Notes under the pieces: model-generated
The model's database searches: none
Told to the model about the DNA's origin: nothing
Seen by the model: only the letters and a program-made list of their open reading frames with translations
In this document: one piece after another, positions 42,936-56,289 of the stretch
Numbering within the stretch: the stretch's first letter is position 1
How the letters are laid out: each line of letters starts with the position of its first letter
NCBI GenBank assembly: GCA_024803745.1
Contig: JANJXV010000048.1
Coordinates: forward strand, 3,247,501 to 3,311,500
DNA length: 64,000 nt
Source: Megascapheus bottae
Taxonomy: Eukaryota > Chordata > Mammalia > Rodentia > Geomyidae
Direction of reading: 5' to 3'
Made by a program: the position numbers and the translations under genes

Positions 42936-43929
42936 TCTAATCCTAACCCTAAACCTCACCCTAACCCTAACCTTAACCCTAGCCCTAACCCTAACCCTAA
43001 CCTAACCCTCACCCTTACCCTAACCCTAATCCTAACCTTAACCCTAACACTAAACCTAACCCTAACCCTAACCCTTACCCTAACCGTAACCCTAACCTTA
43101 ATTCTGACATTTATCCTTATCCTAACCCTAACCCTAACCCTAACCCTAACCCTAAACCTATCCCTTACACTTACCCTAACCCTAAACCTCACCCTAAACC
43201 TTACCCTTACTCTAACGCTAACCTTACCCCTAACCCTAACCCTAACCCTAACTTTAACCCTAAACCTTACCCTTACCCTTACCCTAACCGTAACCCTAAA
43301 CCTAACCCTAACACTTACCCTAACCCTAACCCTAACCCTAACCCTAACACATTACCTTACCCTAACCGTAACCCGAAACCTAACCGTAACCCTAAACCTA
43401 ACCCTGACCCTAATCCTAACCCTAACCTTAACACTAAGCATAACACTAACCCTAACCCTAATAATTAAACCTACTCTACCCTAAACCTAACCTTAACCCC
43501 AACCCTAAACCTAACCCAAACCCTAACCCTAACCATTACCCTTACCCTATCCCTAATCTAACCCTAACCCTAACCCTAACCCTAACCCATATCCTTACCC
43601 AAACCCTAACCCTAACCCAATCCCTAACCCTAACCCTAAACCTAAACCTAACCCTTACCCTTACCCTAAACCTAACCCTAAACCTAACCCTAACCCTTAC
43701 CCTTAACCTAACCCTAACCATAACCCTAACACTAACGCTAACCTTAACCCTAAGCCTTACCCTAAACCTAACGCTGACCCTAACCCGTATCCTTACCCTA
43801 ACCCTAACCCTAACCATAACCCTAAACCTAACCGTAACCCTAAACCTAACCCTTACCCTAACGTTAACCCTTACCCTTACCCTAACCCTAACCCTCACCC
43901 TTACCCAAACCCTTAACCTAACCCTAACC

Positions 43930-45300
43930 GTAACTCTAAACCCTAACCATAACCCTTACCGTAAACCTGACCATAACCCTAACCCTAACCTTTACCCTTA
44001 CTCTAACCCTAACCCTAACTCTAACCCTAACCCTAACCCTAACCCTTACCCTAACCCTAACCCTAAGCCTTCCTCTAACTCTAACCCTAACCTCAACCAT
44101 AACCCTAACCCTAACCCTAACCTTACCCTTCACTTAACCCTAACACTAACACTAACCCTTACCCTGCCCCTAACACTAAGCCTAACCCTGCCCCTAACCC
44201 TAACCCTAACCCTTAGGCTAATCCTAACCCTAATCCTAACCCTAAACCTAACTCTAAACCTAACCCTACTCTAAACCTTACCCTTACCCTCACCCTAAAC
44301 TTAACCCTAACCCTAACCCTAACCCTAACCTGAACTCTAACCCATATCCTTACCCTACCCCTAAACCTAAACCTAACCCTAACCCTAAACCTAAACCTTA
44401 CCATTAAACTAAACCTAACCCTAATCCTTACCCTTACCCTAACCGTAAAACTAACCCTAACCCTAACTCTAATTTTAAACCTAACCCTATCCCTAACACT
44501 TATCCTTACCCTAACCCTAACCCTAAACCTAACCCTTACCCTTAACCAAACTCTAACCCTAACCTTAACCATAACCATAGCCCTAACCGTTCCCCTTACC
44601 CTAACCCTAACCCTAACCCTAAACCTAACCCAAACCTTAACCCTATCCCTAACCCTAACTCTTATCCTTACCCTAACCCTAACCCTAAAATTAACACTAA
44701 CCCTAACCCCTAACCTTAACCGTAACCCTAAACCTACTCCTAACCCTAACATTTACCCTTATCCTAAACCTAACCCTAACCTTAACGCTAACCCTAACCC
44801 TAACCCTAACCCTAATCCTTACCATAACCCTCAACGTAACCCTAAACCTTACCCTTTCCCTAACCCTAACCCTACCCCTAATCCTTACCATTACCCTAAC
44901 CCTAACCCTAACCTTAAACCTAACCCTAACCCTAAAACTAACACTTACCCTTAACCTAACCCTAACCCTAAAACTAACCCTAACGCTAACCATAACCCTT
45001 ACCCTTACCCTAACCCTAACTCTAACCCTTACCTGTACCCTAACACCTAACCCTAACCTTAACCCTAACCCTTACCCTAACCATAACCCTAATCCTAATC
45101 CTAACACTTACACTTACCCTAACCCTAACCCTTATCTTAACCCTAACCCTAACCCTTAACCTAACCCTAACTCTAACCGTTACTCGTAACCTAACCCTAA
45201 CCCTAACTCTAACCCTAACCCTAACCCTAACCCTTACCCTAACCTAACCCCAACCCTTACCCTATCCCTAACCCTAACCCTAACCCTAACCATAACACTT
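43930..45300. repeat. Block shared with 56.3-57.6 kb at 12.36 kb offset, first copy
   Basis: Landmarks: CCTAACCATAACCCTTACCG, CCTTCCTCTAACTCTAACC, CCCTGCCCCTAACACTAAGC (about 44,162), TTAGGCTAATCC (44213), CCTACTCTAAACC, CTGAACTCTAACCCATATCC, CCGTTCCCCTTACC (about 44,587) and CCCCTAACCTTAACCGTAACC. The same order is found at 56.3-57.6 kb (TTAGGCTA at 56572, offset 12359; CTTAACCGTAACC offset 12364). The opening part also matches 33.9-34.3 kb. This offset does not fit the 20 kb unit, so the region is a mosaic. Confidence 0.8.
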
Positions 45301-45399
45301 ACCCTAACCCTAACCCTAACTTTTACACTAAACCTAACCCTAACCCTAACCCTAACCATTACCCTTAACCAAACCTAAACCTAATTCTAACCCTAAACC

Positions 45400-46400
45400 T
45401 TACCGTAACCTAACCCTAACCCTTTCACTAACCCTAACACTAACCCTTACCCTAACCATAAACCTAAACCGAACCCTCTCCATAACCCTAACCCTAACCT
45501 TAACCCTAACCCTAACCCTTGCCCTTACCATAACCCTAACCCTAAACCTAACCCTAACACTAAACCTTACCATTAAACTAACCCTAACCCTAAACCTAAC
45601 CTCTACCTTAACCCAAAGCCTAACCCTAACCCTAACCCTTGCCCTTACCCTTACCCTAACCCTAACCCTAAAACTAACCCTAACCCTAACCCTAACCCTT
45701 ACCCTTACCCTAACCCTAACTCTAAAACTAACCCTAACTCTAACCCTAACCCTTAGCCTTACCCTAACCCTAACCCTAACACTAAACCTTACCCTCACCC
45801 TAACACCTAACCCAAACCCTAACCCTAAACCTTATCCTAACCCTAAACCTAACTCTAAGCCTAACCCTTAAACTAACCCTAACCCTAACCCTAACCCTTA
45901 CCGTTAACCTAACCCTAAACATAACTCTAACCCTAACACTAACCCTGACACTTACCCTAACCCTATCCTTAACCCTAACCCTAACCCTAACCTTAACCTT
46001 AACCATAACCCTTACCCTTACCATAACCCTAACCCTAACCCTATCCCTAACCCTTACCCTAACCATAACCTTAACCCTAACCTTAACCCTAACATTTACA
46101 CTTACCCTAACCCTAACCCTTACCCTAACCCTAACCCTAACCCTAACCCTAAACGTAACCCCAACCCTAAACCTAAACTTCACCCTTACCCTAACTCTAA
46201 CCCTTAACCTAACCCTAACCCTAACACTAACCCTAACACTTACCCTTACCCTAACCCTAACACTTATCCTAACCCTAACCCTAACCCTAACCCTAACCTT
46301 AACCCTTAACCTAACCCTAACATTAACCCTAACCCCTAACCCTAACCCTTACAATAAACCTAACCCTAACCCTAACCCATACCCTTACTCTAACACTAAC
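45400..46400. repeat. Array segment before the second giant copy
   Basis: CCCTAA variants only. It has TTAACCAAACCTAAACC and CTAATTCTAACC near 45,367, then mostly unremarkable runs, with an unusual number of CTTAACC units around 45,960-46,090 (CCTTAACCTTAACCATAACC). I recognise only loose matches to the middle of the window. It separates the material duplicated at 43.9 kb from the start of the second giant copy. Confidence 0.5.
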
Positions 46401-47244
46401 CCTAACTCTAAAACTAACCCTAACCTTAACCCTTACCCTTATCCTAACCCTAACCCTAAAACTAACCCCACTCCTAACCATAACCCTAACCCTTACCCTT
46501 ACCCTAACCCTAACCCTAAACCTAAACCTAACCATAACCCTATTCCTAACCCTAACACCTAAACCTAACCCTAACCCTAACTGTTACCCTAAACCTAATT
46601 CTAACCCTAACCCTAACACTTACTCTTATCCTAACCCTAATCCTTATCCTTACCCTAACCCAACCCTTACCCTTAACCTAACCCTAACACTAACCCTAAC
46701 TCCTAACCCTAACTCTTTCCCTAACACTAACCCTAACCTTAACGCTTAACCTTACCCTAACCCTAACCCTAACTCTAACCCTAACCCTAACCCTAACACT
46801 TACAATAACCCTAACCCTAACCCTTAGGCTAACCCTAACCAAACCTCAATCTTAACCCTAACCCTAACCCTAACCCTTACACTTACCCTTATCCTAACCC
46901 TAACCCTAACCCTCACCCTTACCCAAACCCTTAACCTAAACCTAACCGTAACTCTAACCCCTAACCATAACCCTTACCGTAACCCTAACCCTAACCCTAA
47001 CCTTAACCCTAACCCTAAACCTTGACCTTACCCTAACATTAACCCTAAACCTACCCCTAACCCCTAACCCTAACCCTTACTCTAACCCTAACCCTAACCT
47101 CAATCTTAACCCTAAACCTAACCCTTACCCTAAACCTAACCCTAACCCTAACCCTTACCCTTACCCTAACGCTAACCCTAACCCTAACCCTAAACCTTAC
47201 CCTAACCCTTACCCTTACCCTAACCCTAACTGTAAAACTAACCT

Positions 47245-47284
<40 letters not shown>

Positions 47285-50200
47285 TCTTCCCCTTACCCTA
47301 ACCCTAACTTAAACGTAACACCAAACCTAAACCTAACCCTAACCCTAAACCTAACCCTTACCCAAACACTAACCCTAACCCTAACCCTAACACTTACCCT
47401 TACCATAACCCTAACCCTTATCCTAACCCTAACCCTAACCCTTAACCTAACCCTAATATTAACCCTAACCCATAACCCTAAACCTTACCCTAACCCTAAC
47501 TCTAACCCTAACCCTTACCCTTACTCTAACACTAACCCTAATTCTAACCCTAACCCTAACCCTTAACCTAACCCTAACCCTAACCTTTCCTCTAACTCTA
47601 ACCCTAACCTCAACCCTAACCCTAACCCTAACCCTTACCCTTAATCTAACCCAAACCCTAACCCTAACCCTTACCCTAACCCTAACCCTCAACTTTAACC
47701 TAACCCTAACCCTAATCCTAACCTCAACCTTAACCATAACCCTAAACCTAAACCTAACCCTAACCCTAACCCTTACCCTAACCCTAACCCTAATCCTAAC
47801 CCTAAACCTACCCTAACCCTAACCTTAACCCTAACCCTAACCCTAAGCCTAACCCTAAACATAACCTTAACCCTAACCCAAACCCTAACGCTAATCCTAC
47901 CCTTATCCTAAACTTAACCCTAACACTAACACTTACCCTTACCCTGACCCCTACCCTAACCCTAACACTAACCCCTATCCCTAACCCTAACCCTTACCCT
48001 TACCCTAACTCTAACCCTAACCTTAACCATAACCATAACCCTTACCCTACCCCTTACCCTAACCCTAACCCTTAACCTAACCCCAACCCGAACCCTATCC
48101 CAAACCCTAACTCATATCCTTACCCTAACCCTAACCCTAAACCTAAAACTAACCCTTACCCTTACCCTTACCCTAACCCTAACCCTAACCCTTACCCTAA
48201 CCCAAACCCTAACCCTAACCCTTACCCTAACCCTAAGCATAAACCTAACACGAACCCTACCGCTATCCCTAACCCTACCCTAACCCTAACCCCAACCCTA
48301 AAACTTACCCTTACACTAAACCTAACCCTAACCCTTACCCTAACCCTAACCCTTACCCTAACCCTAATCCTAAGCCTAACCCTAAACATAACCTTAACCC
48401 TAACCCAAACCCTAACCCTTGCTCTTACCCTAACCCTAACCCTAAAACTGATACTAACCCTAACCCTAACCCTTACCCTTACCCAAACCCTAACCCTAAT
48501 TTATACCTAACCCTCACCCTAACCCTAACCCTAACCCTAAACCTAACGCTAATCCTACCCTTATCCTAAACTTAACCCTAACACTAACACTTACCCTTAC
48601 CCTGACCCCTACCCTAACCCTAACCCTAATCCTAACCCTTACCCTAACCCTAACCCTAACCCTAACCCTTACCCTTAAACTAACTCTAACCCTAACCTTA
48701 ACCATAACCATAACCCTAAACCTGCCCCTTACCTTAACCCTAAACCTAATCCGAACCCTAACCCTATCCCAAACCTTAACCCTTATCCTTACCTTAACCC
48801 TAACTCTAAACCTAACACTAAACCTTACCCTTACCCTAACCATAACCCTAACCCTTACCCTAACCCAAACCCTAACCCTAACCCTTACCCTAACCCTAAG
48901 CCTAAACCTAACCCGAACCCTAAGCCTATCCCTAACCCTATCCTATCCCTAACCCTTACCCTTACCCTAACCCTAACCCTAACCCTTACCCTAACCCTAA
49001 ACCTTCAACTAACCCTAAAACTAACCCTAAACCCTAACCCTAAACCTTACCCTAAACCTAAACCAACCCCTAACCCTAAACCTAACCTTAAACCTAACCC
49101 TAACCCTAACCCTAACCCTAAACTTAACTCTAACCCTAAACCTAACCCTAACCCTAACCCTAACCCTAAACTTAACTCTAACCCTAAACCTTACCCTAAC
49201 CCTTACCCTTACCCTAACCCTAACCCTAAACCTAACCCTAACCCTCACCCTAACCCTGACACCTAAACCTAACCCTAACCCTAACCCTAACCCTTACCCT
49301 AACCCTAACCCTAAACCTTAACCTTAATCTAACCCAAACCCTAACCCTAACCCTTACCCTAACCCTAACCCTAACCCTTTCCCTAACGCTAACCCTAATC
49401 CTAACCTCAACCTTAACCCTAACCCTAACCCTAACCCTAACACTTGCCCTTACCCTAACCATAACCCTAAACCTAACACTAACCCTAACACTTACCCTTA
49501 CCCTTACCCTAACCCTAAACCTAACCCTAACACTTGCCCTTACCCCAACCATAAATCTAAACCTAACCTTAAATCTAACCGTAACCCTAACCCTAAATTT
49601 AACCCTTTCCCTAACCGTAACCCTAACCCTAAACTTAACCCTAACCCTAACCCTAACCCTTACCATTAACCTTACCCTAACCCTAAACCTAACCATAACC
49701 CTTGCCCTTACCCTCACTCTAACCTTAACCCTAACCCTAACCCTAACACTAACCTGATCTCTAACCCTTACACTTACCCTAACCCTAACCCTAAACCTTA
49801 CCCTAACCCTAACCCTTACCCTTACCCTAAACTAACCCTAACCCTAACCTGAACTCTAACCCTTATCCTTACCCTAACCCTAAACCTAACCCTAACCCTA
49901 AACCTAAACCTTACCCTTAGTCTAAACCTAACACTAAACCTAACCCTAAAACTTACCCTTACCCTAACCCTAACCCTAAACCCAACACTAACCTTAACCC
50001 TAACCCTTACCCTTACCCTTAACCTAACCCTAACCCTTACCCTTACCCTAACTTTAACCCTAACCTTAACCATAACCATAACACTAACCCTAACCCTTAC
50101 CCTAACCGTAACCCTAAACCTAACCCGAAACCTAACCCTATCCCAAATCCTAACTCTTATCCTTACCCTAACCCTAACCCTAAACCTAACACTCAACCTT

Positions 50201-50702
50201 ACCCTTACCCTAACGCTAACCCTAACCCTTACCCTAATCCAAACCCTAACCCTAACCCATACCCTAACCCTAAGCCTAAACCTAACCCTAACCCTAAAAC
50301 TAACCCTAACCCTACCCTAACCCTAACCCTAACCCTAACCCTAAAACTAACCCTAATCCTACCCTTATCCTAAACCTAACAATAACACTAACACAATTAC
50401 CCTGACCCCTACCCTAACCCTAACCCTAACACTAACCCTTACCCTAACCCTAACCCTAACTCTAACCCTTACCCTTACTCTAACCCAAACCTAACCCTAA
50501 CCTTAATCCTAACACTAACCCTAACCCATATGCTAACCCTAATCCTAACCCTTACCCTTACCCTAACCCTAACCCTAATTCTAAGCATAAACCTTACCCT
50601 AACAATAACCCTAATCATTACTCTAGCCCTAACACTAAACCTAACCTCAACCTTAACCCTAACCCTAACCATCACCCTTACACTAACCCTTACCATAATC
50701 CC

Positions 50703-50740
<38 letters not shown>

Positions 50741-50794
50741 CCTCAACCTTAACCCAAAGCCTAACCCTAACCCTTACCCTAACCCTTACCCTTA

Positions 50795-50820
50795 CCCTAA
50801 TCCTAACCCTAAAACTAACC

Positions 50821-50853
<33 letters not shown>

Positions 50854-52732
50854 CCCTAACACTTACCCTTACCCTAACCCTAATTTAAACGTAACCCCAA
50901 ACCTAAACCTAACCCTAACCCTAACCCTAACCCTTACCCTAACCCTAACCCTAACCCTAACCCTAACAATTACCCTTAGCCTAACCCTAACCCTTATCCT
51001 AACCCTAACCCTAACTCTAACCCTAACCCTTAACCTAACCCTAACATTAACCTAACACATAACCCTAAACCTTACCCTAACCCTAACCCTAACACTAACC
51101 CTTACCCTTATTCTAACACTAACCCTAATTCTAACACTAACCCTAACCCTAACCCTAACCCTTCCTCTAACTCTAACCCTAACCTCAACCATAACCTTAA
51201 ACCTAACCCTAACCCTAACCCTTACCCTTAATCTAACCCAAAACCTAACCCTAACCCTTACCCTAACCCTAACCCTCAACATTACCCTAACCCTAACACT
51301 AATCCTAACCTCAACCTTAAACTTAACCCTAAACCTAAACCTAACCCTAACCCTTACCCTAACCCTAACCCTAATACTAACCCTAAACCTACCCTAACCC
51401 TAAACTTTAACCCTAACCCTAACACTTACCCTTACCCTAACCCTAACCCTAAACCTAACCCTAACCCTTGACCTTACCCTCATTCTAACCTTAACCCTAA
51501 CCCTAACACTAACACTAACCTGAACTCTAACCCTTATCCTTACCCTAACCCTATCCCTAAACCTAACCCTAACCCTAACCCTTACCCTTACCCTAACCCT
51601 AACCCTAGCCTGAACTCTAACCCTTATATTTACCCTAACCCTAACCCTAAACCTAACCCTAACCCTAAACCTAAACCTTACCCTTAGACTAACCCTAACC
51701 CTAAACTTAACCCTAAACCTTACCCTTACCCTAACCCTAACCCTAAACCTAACCCTAACCTTAACCCTAACCCTTACCCTTACCCTAACCCTAACCCTAA
51801 CCCTTACCCTTACCCTAACTCTAACCCTAAACTTAACCATAACCATAACCCTTACCTTACCCCTTACCCTAACCCTAACCCTAAACCTAACCCGAAACCT
51901 AACCCTATCCCAAACCCTAACTCTTATCCTTACCCTAACCCTAAACCTAAACCTAACACTAACCCTTACCCTTACCCTAACCCTAACCCTTACCCTAAAA
52001 CTAAGCCTAAACCTAACCCGAACCCTACCCCTATCCCTAACCCTACCCTAACCCTAACCCTAACCCTTACCCTTACCCTAACCCTAACACTAACCCTTAC
52101 CCTAACCCTAACCCTAACCCTTACCCTAACCCTAACCCTAAGCCTAACCCCTAATCCTAACCCTAAACCTAACTCTATCCCTTACCATAACCCTAACCCT
52201 AACCTAAACTTAACCCTAACCCTAACCCTAAACATAACCTTAACCCTAACCCAAACCCTAACCCTTGCCCTTACCCTAACCCTAACCCTAAACCTAACAC
52301 TAACCCTAAACCTAACCCTTACCCTTACCCTAACCCTAACCCTAACCTTAATCCTAACCCTCACCCTAACCCTAACCCTCACCCTAACCCTAATCCTACC
52401 CTTATCCTAAACTTAACCCTAACACTAACTCTTAACCTTACCCTGACCCCTACCTAACCCTAACCCTAATCCTAACCCTTACCCTAACCCTAACCCTAAC
52501 CCTTACCTTTACCCTAACCTTAAACTAACACTAATCTTAATCCTAACCCTAACCCTAACCCAAACCCTAAGCCTACCCCTAACCCTAAACCTTAACCTTA
52601 CCCTAACCCTAACCCTTACACGAACCCTAACCCTAACCCTAACCTCAACCTTAACCCTAACCCTAACCCTTACCCTAACACTAAGCCTAACCCTAAACCT
52701 AAACCTAACCCTAGCCCTTACCCTAACCCTAA
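50795..52732. repeat. 1938 bp near-exact tandem duplication, copy A
   Basis: The stretch starting TAATCCTAACCCTAAAACTA (50798) recurs at 52736, offset 1938. Landmarks with the same offset include ATTTAAACGT (50883 and 52821) and the CTGACCCC box (52445 and 54383). Three - strand open frames (51052-51282, 51400-51846, 52182-52382) have exact counterparts at +1938 with the same translation over 76, 148 and 66 codons. I found no difference in the parts I compared. In the first giant copy the corresponding segment (about 30.9-32.8 kb) occurs once. Confidence 0.95.
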
Positions 52733-52758
52733 CCCTAATCCTAACCCTAAAACTAACC

Positions 52759-52791
<33 letters not shown>

Positions 52792-54684
52792 CCCTAACAC
52801 TTACCCTTACCCTAACCCTAATTTAAACGTAACCCCAAACCTAAACCTAACCCTAACCCTAACCCTAACCCTTACCCTAACCCTAACCCTAACCCTAACC
52901 CTAACAATTACCCTTAGCCTAACCCTAACCCTTATCCTAACCCTAACCCTAACTCTAACCCTAACCCTTAACCTAACCCTAACATTAACCTAACACATAA
53001 CCCTAAACCTTACCCTAACCCTAACCCTAACACTAACCCTTACCCTTATTCTAACACTAACCCTAATTCTAACACTAACCCTAACCCTAACCCTAACCCT
53101 TCCTCTAACTCTAACCCTAACCTCAACCATAACCTTAAACCTAACCCTAACCCTAACCCTTACCCTTAATCTAACCCAAAACCTAACCCTAACCCTTACC
53201 CTAACCCTAACCCTCAACATTACCCTAACCCTAACACTAATCCTAACCTCAACCTTAAACTTAACCCTAAACCTAAACCTAACCCTAACCCTTACCCTAA
53301 CCCTAACCCTAATACTAACCCTAAACCTACCCTAACCCTAAACTTTAACCCTAACCCTAACACTTACCCTTACCCTAACCCTAACCCTAAACCTAACCCT
53401 AACCCTTGACCTTACCCTCATTCTAACCTTAACCCTAACCCTAACACTAACACTAACCTGAACTCTAACCCTTATCCTTACCCTAACCCTATCCCTAAAC
53501 CTAACCCTAACCCTAACCCTTACCCTTACCCTAACCCTAACCCTAGCCTGAACTCTAACCCTTATATTTACCCTAACCCTAACCCTAAACCTAACCCTAA
53601 CCCTAAACCTAAACCTTACCCTTAGACTAACCCTAACCCTAAACTTAACCCTAAACCTTACCCTTACCCTAACCCTAACCCTAAACCTAACCCTAACCTT
53701 AACCCTAACCCTTACCCTTACCCTAACCCTAACCCTAACCCTTACCCTTACCCTAACTCTAACCCTAAACTTAACCATAACCATAACCCTTACCTTACCC
53801 CTTACCCTAACCCTAACCCTAAACCTAACCCGAAACCTAACCCTATCCCAAACCCTAACTCTTATCCTTACCCTAACCCTAAACCTAAACCTAACACTAA
53901 CCCTTACCCTTACCCTAACCCTAACCCTTACCCTAAAACTAAGCCTAAACCTAACCCGAACCCTACCCCTATCCCTAACCCTACCCTAACCCTAACCCTA
54001 ACCCTTACCCTTACCCTAACCCTAACACTAACCCTTACCCTAACCCTAACCCTAACCCTTACCCTAACCCTAACCCTAAGCCTAACCCCTAATCCTAACC
54101 CTAAACCTAACTCTATCCCTTACCATAACCCTAACCCTAACCTAAACTTAACCCTAACCCTAACCCTAAACATAACCTTAACCCTAACCCAAACCCTAAC
54201 CCTTGCCCTTACCCTAACCCTAACCCTAAACCTAACACTAACCCTAAACCTAACCCTTACCCTTACCCTAACCCTAACCCTAACCTTAATCCTAACCCTC
54301 ACCCTAACCCTAACCCTCACCCTAACCCTAATCCTACCCTTATCCTAAACTTAACCCTAACACTAACTCTTAACCTTACCCTGACCCCTACCTAACCCTA
54401 ACCCTAATCCTAACCCTTACCCTAACCCTAACCCTAACCCTTACCTTTACCCTAACCTTAAACTAACACTAATCTTAATCCTAACCCTAACCCTAACCCA
54501 AACCCTAAGCCTACCCCTAACCCTAAACCTTAACCTTACCCTAACCCTAACCCTTACACGAACCCTAACCCTAACCCTAACCTCAACCTTAACCCTAACC
54601 CTAACCCTTACCCTAACACTAAGCCTAACCCTAAACCTAAACCTAACCCTAGCCCTTACCCTAACCCTAACCCTAATCCTAACC
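52733..54684. repeat. 1938 bp near-exact tandem duplication, copy B
   Basis: Follows copy A with no spacer. At its end the repeated start motif appears a third time as TAATCCTAACC (54674) and then turns to GTAAACC, where copy A's start has CTAAAAC. So about 15 bases are common to both junctions, enough for misaligned exchange or slippage. Past this point the sequence follows the first giant copy again (CCATAACCCCAATCC at 32941 and 54784). Confidence 0.95.
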
Positions 54685-54949
54685 GTAAACCTAACCCTAA
54701 ACCTAACATTAACCCTAACCCTAAGCCTAACCCTAAACCTTACCCTAACCCTAACCCTAACACTAACCGTAACCCTTACCCAAACCATAACCCCAATCCT
54801 AACCCTAACCCTTACGCCTACCCTCACCCTAACCTTAACCCCAACCCTAACCCTAACCTTAACTCTAACCCTTATCCTTACCCTACCCCTAAACCAAACC
54901 TAAACCTAACCCTTACCCTTAACCTAAGCCTAAACCTAACCCTAACTCG

Positions 54950-56020
54950 TTCCCTTACCCTAACCCTAACCCTAACCCTAAACCTAACCCTAAATATAAC
55001 CCTAACCCTTACCCTTACCCTAACCCTAACCATAACCCTAACACTAACCCTAACCTTAACCCTAAGCCTTACCCTAACACTAACGTTAACCCTAACCCGT
55101 ATCCTTACCCTACCCCTAACCCTAACCCTAACCCTAAACCTAACCGTAACCCTAAACCTAACCCTTACCCTAACCCTAACCCTAAACCTAACCGTAACCC
55201 TTAACTTAACCCTAATCCTTACCCTTACCCTAAACCTAACCCTAACCCTAAGTTTACCCTTACCCTTACCCTAAACCTAAACCTAACCCTAAACCTTACC
55301 CTTACCCTAACCTTAACACTAACCCTTACCCTAACTCTAACTCTGACTCTAACCCTAACACGTACCCTAAACCTAACCATAACCATAACCCTTACCCTAA
55401 CCTTAACCCTAACCCTAACACTAACACGTATCCTAACCCTAACCCTAACCCTAACCCTTACACTAACTCTAAACCTAACCATAATCATAACCCTAACCCT
55501 TACCCTTAACCAACCCTAAACCTAATTCTAACCCTAACCTGTAACCTAACCCTAACCCTAACCCTAACACTTACCCTTAACCTAACCCTAAACCTAATTC
55601 TAACCCTAACCCTAACCCTAACCCTAACCCTTACCCTTACCCTTAATCTAACCTAAACTTAACACTTACCCTAACCCTAACACTAACCCTAATACTAACC
55701 TTAACCCCAACCCTAACCAGAACCCTAACCCTTACCCTAACCCTAACCCTAACCCTAAACCTAACCCTAACCCTAACCATAACCCTAAACTTAAACCTAA
55801 CCCTAAGCAGTGCCCTTACCCTAATCCTAACCGTAAACCTAACCCTAACACTAACGCTAACCCTAACCTTTACCCTTACCCTAACCCTAACCCTAAACCT
55901 AACCCTAACCCTAGCCCTAACCCTTACCTTGACCCTAATCCTAACCCTAACCCTAACCCTAACCCTTACCATTACCCTAACCCTAACCCTTATCCTAATC
56001 CTAACCCAACCCTAACCCTA
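54950..56020. repeat. Segment shared with 33.1-33.7 kb and with the right end of the window
   Basis: CTCGTTCCCTTACC (about 54,946), AAATATAACCC, CACTAACGTTAACC, CCCGTATCCTTACCC and AAGTTTACCC (about 55,250) match 33.1-33.5 kb. From about 55,190, CTTAACTTAACC, CCTAATTCTAACC, CCTGTAACC and CTTAATCTAACCTAAAC match 63,085-63,700. The odd piece AAGCAGTGCCC (about 55,806) is one of the few places on the + strand with several G close together; at the right end the matching place reads CCCGTGCCC. Confidence 0.68.
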
Positions 56021-56289
56021 ACCCTTACCCTTAACCTAACCCTAAAACTAACCCTAACCCTAACCCTAAGCCCTAACCCTAACCCTTACCCTAACCCTAA
56101 CCCGAACCCTAACCCTTAACCTTACCCTAACCCTAACCCTAACTCTAACCCTAAATGTAACCCTAACCCTAACCCTTACGCTAACCCTAACCCTAACCTC
56201 AATCTTAACTCTAACCCTAACCCTTACCCTTACCCTAACCCTAACCCTAACCCTCACCCTTACCCAAACCCTTAACCTAAACCTAACCG

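Larger units (their letters stand above)
26540..43885. repeat. Giant higher-order unit of about 20 kb, first copy
   Basis: This stretch recurs, largely in the same order and orientation, from about 46.4 to 63.1 kb. Matched landmarks: CTATTCCTAACCC at 26701 and 46540 (offset 19839), ACCTTCAACT at 29162 and 49001 (19839), ATTTAAACGT at 30901 and 50883 (19982), ACAGTTACCC at 41457 and 61468 (20011), CTAACGGTAAACC (GGT at 42751 and 62039; 19288) and ATAATTAAAC at 43461 and 62640 (19179). Changes in offset come from local duplications and deletions inside one copy, described separately. The two giant copies lie almost head to tail. Confidence 0.85.

Noticed and set aside
55800..55815. AAGCAGTGCCC as the edge of an inserted non-telomeric sequence
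   Set aside because: CCCTAA variants resume at once on both sides, and the related place near 63,553 reads CCCGTGCCC, so local substitution explains it.
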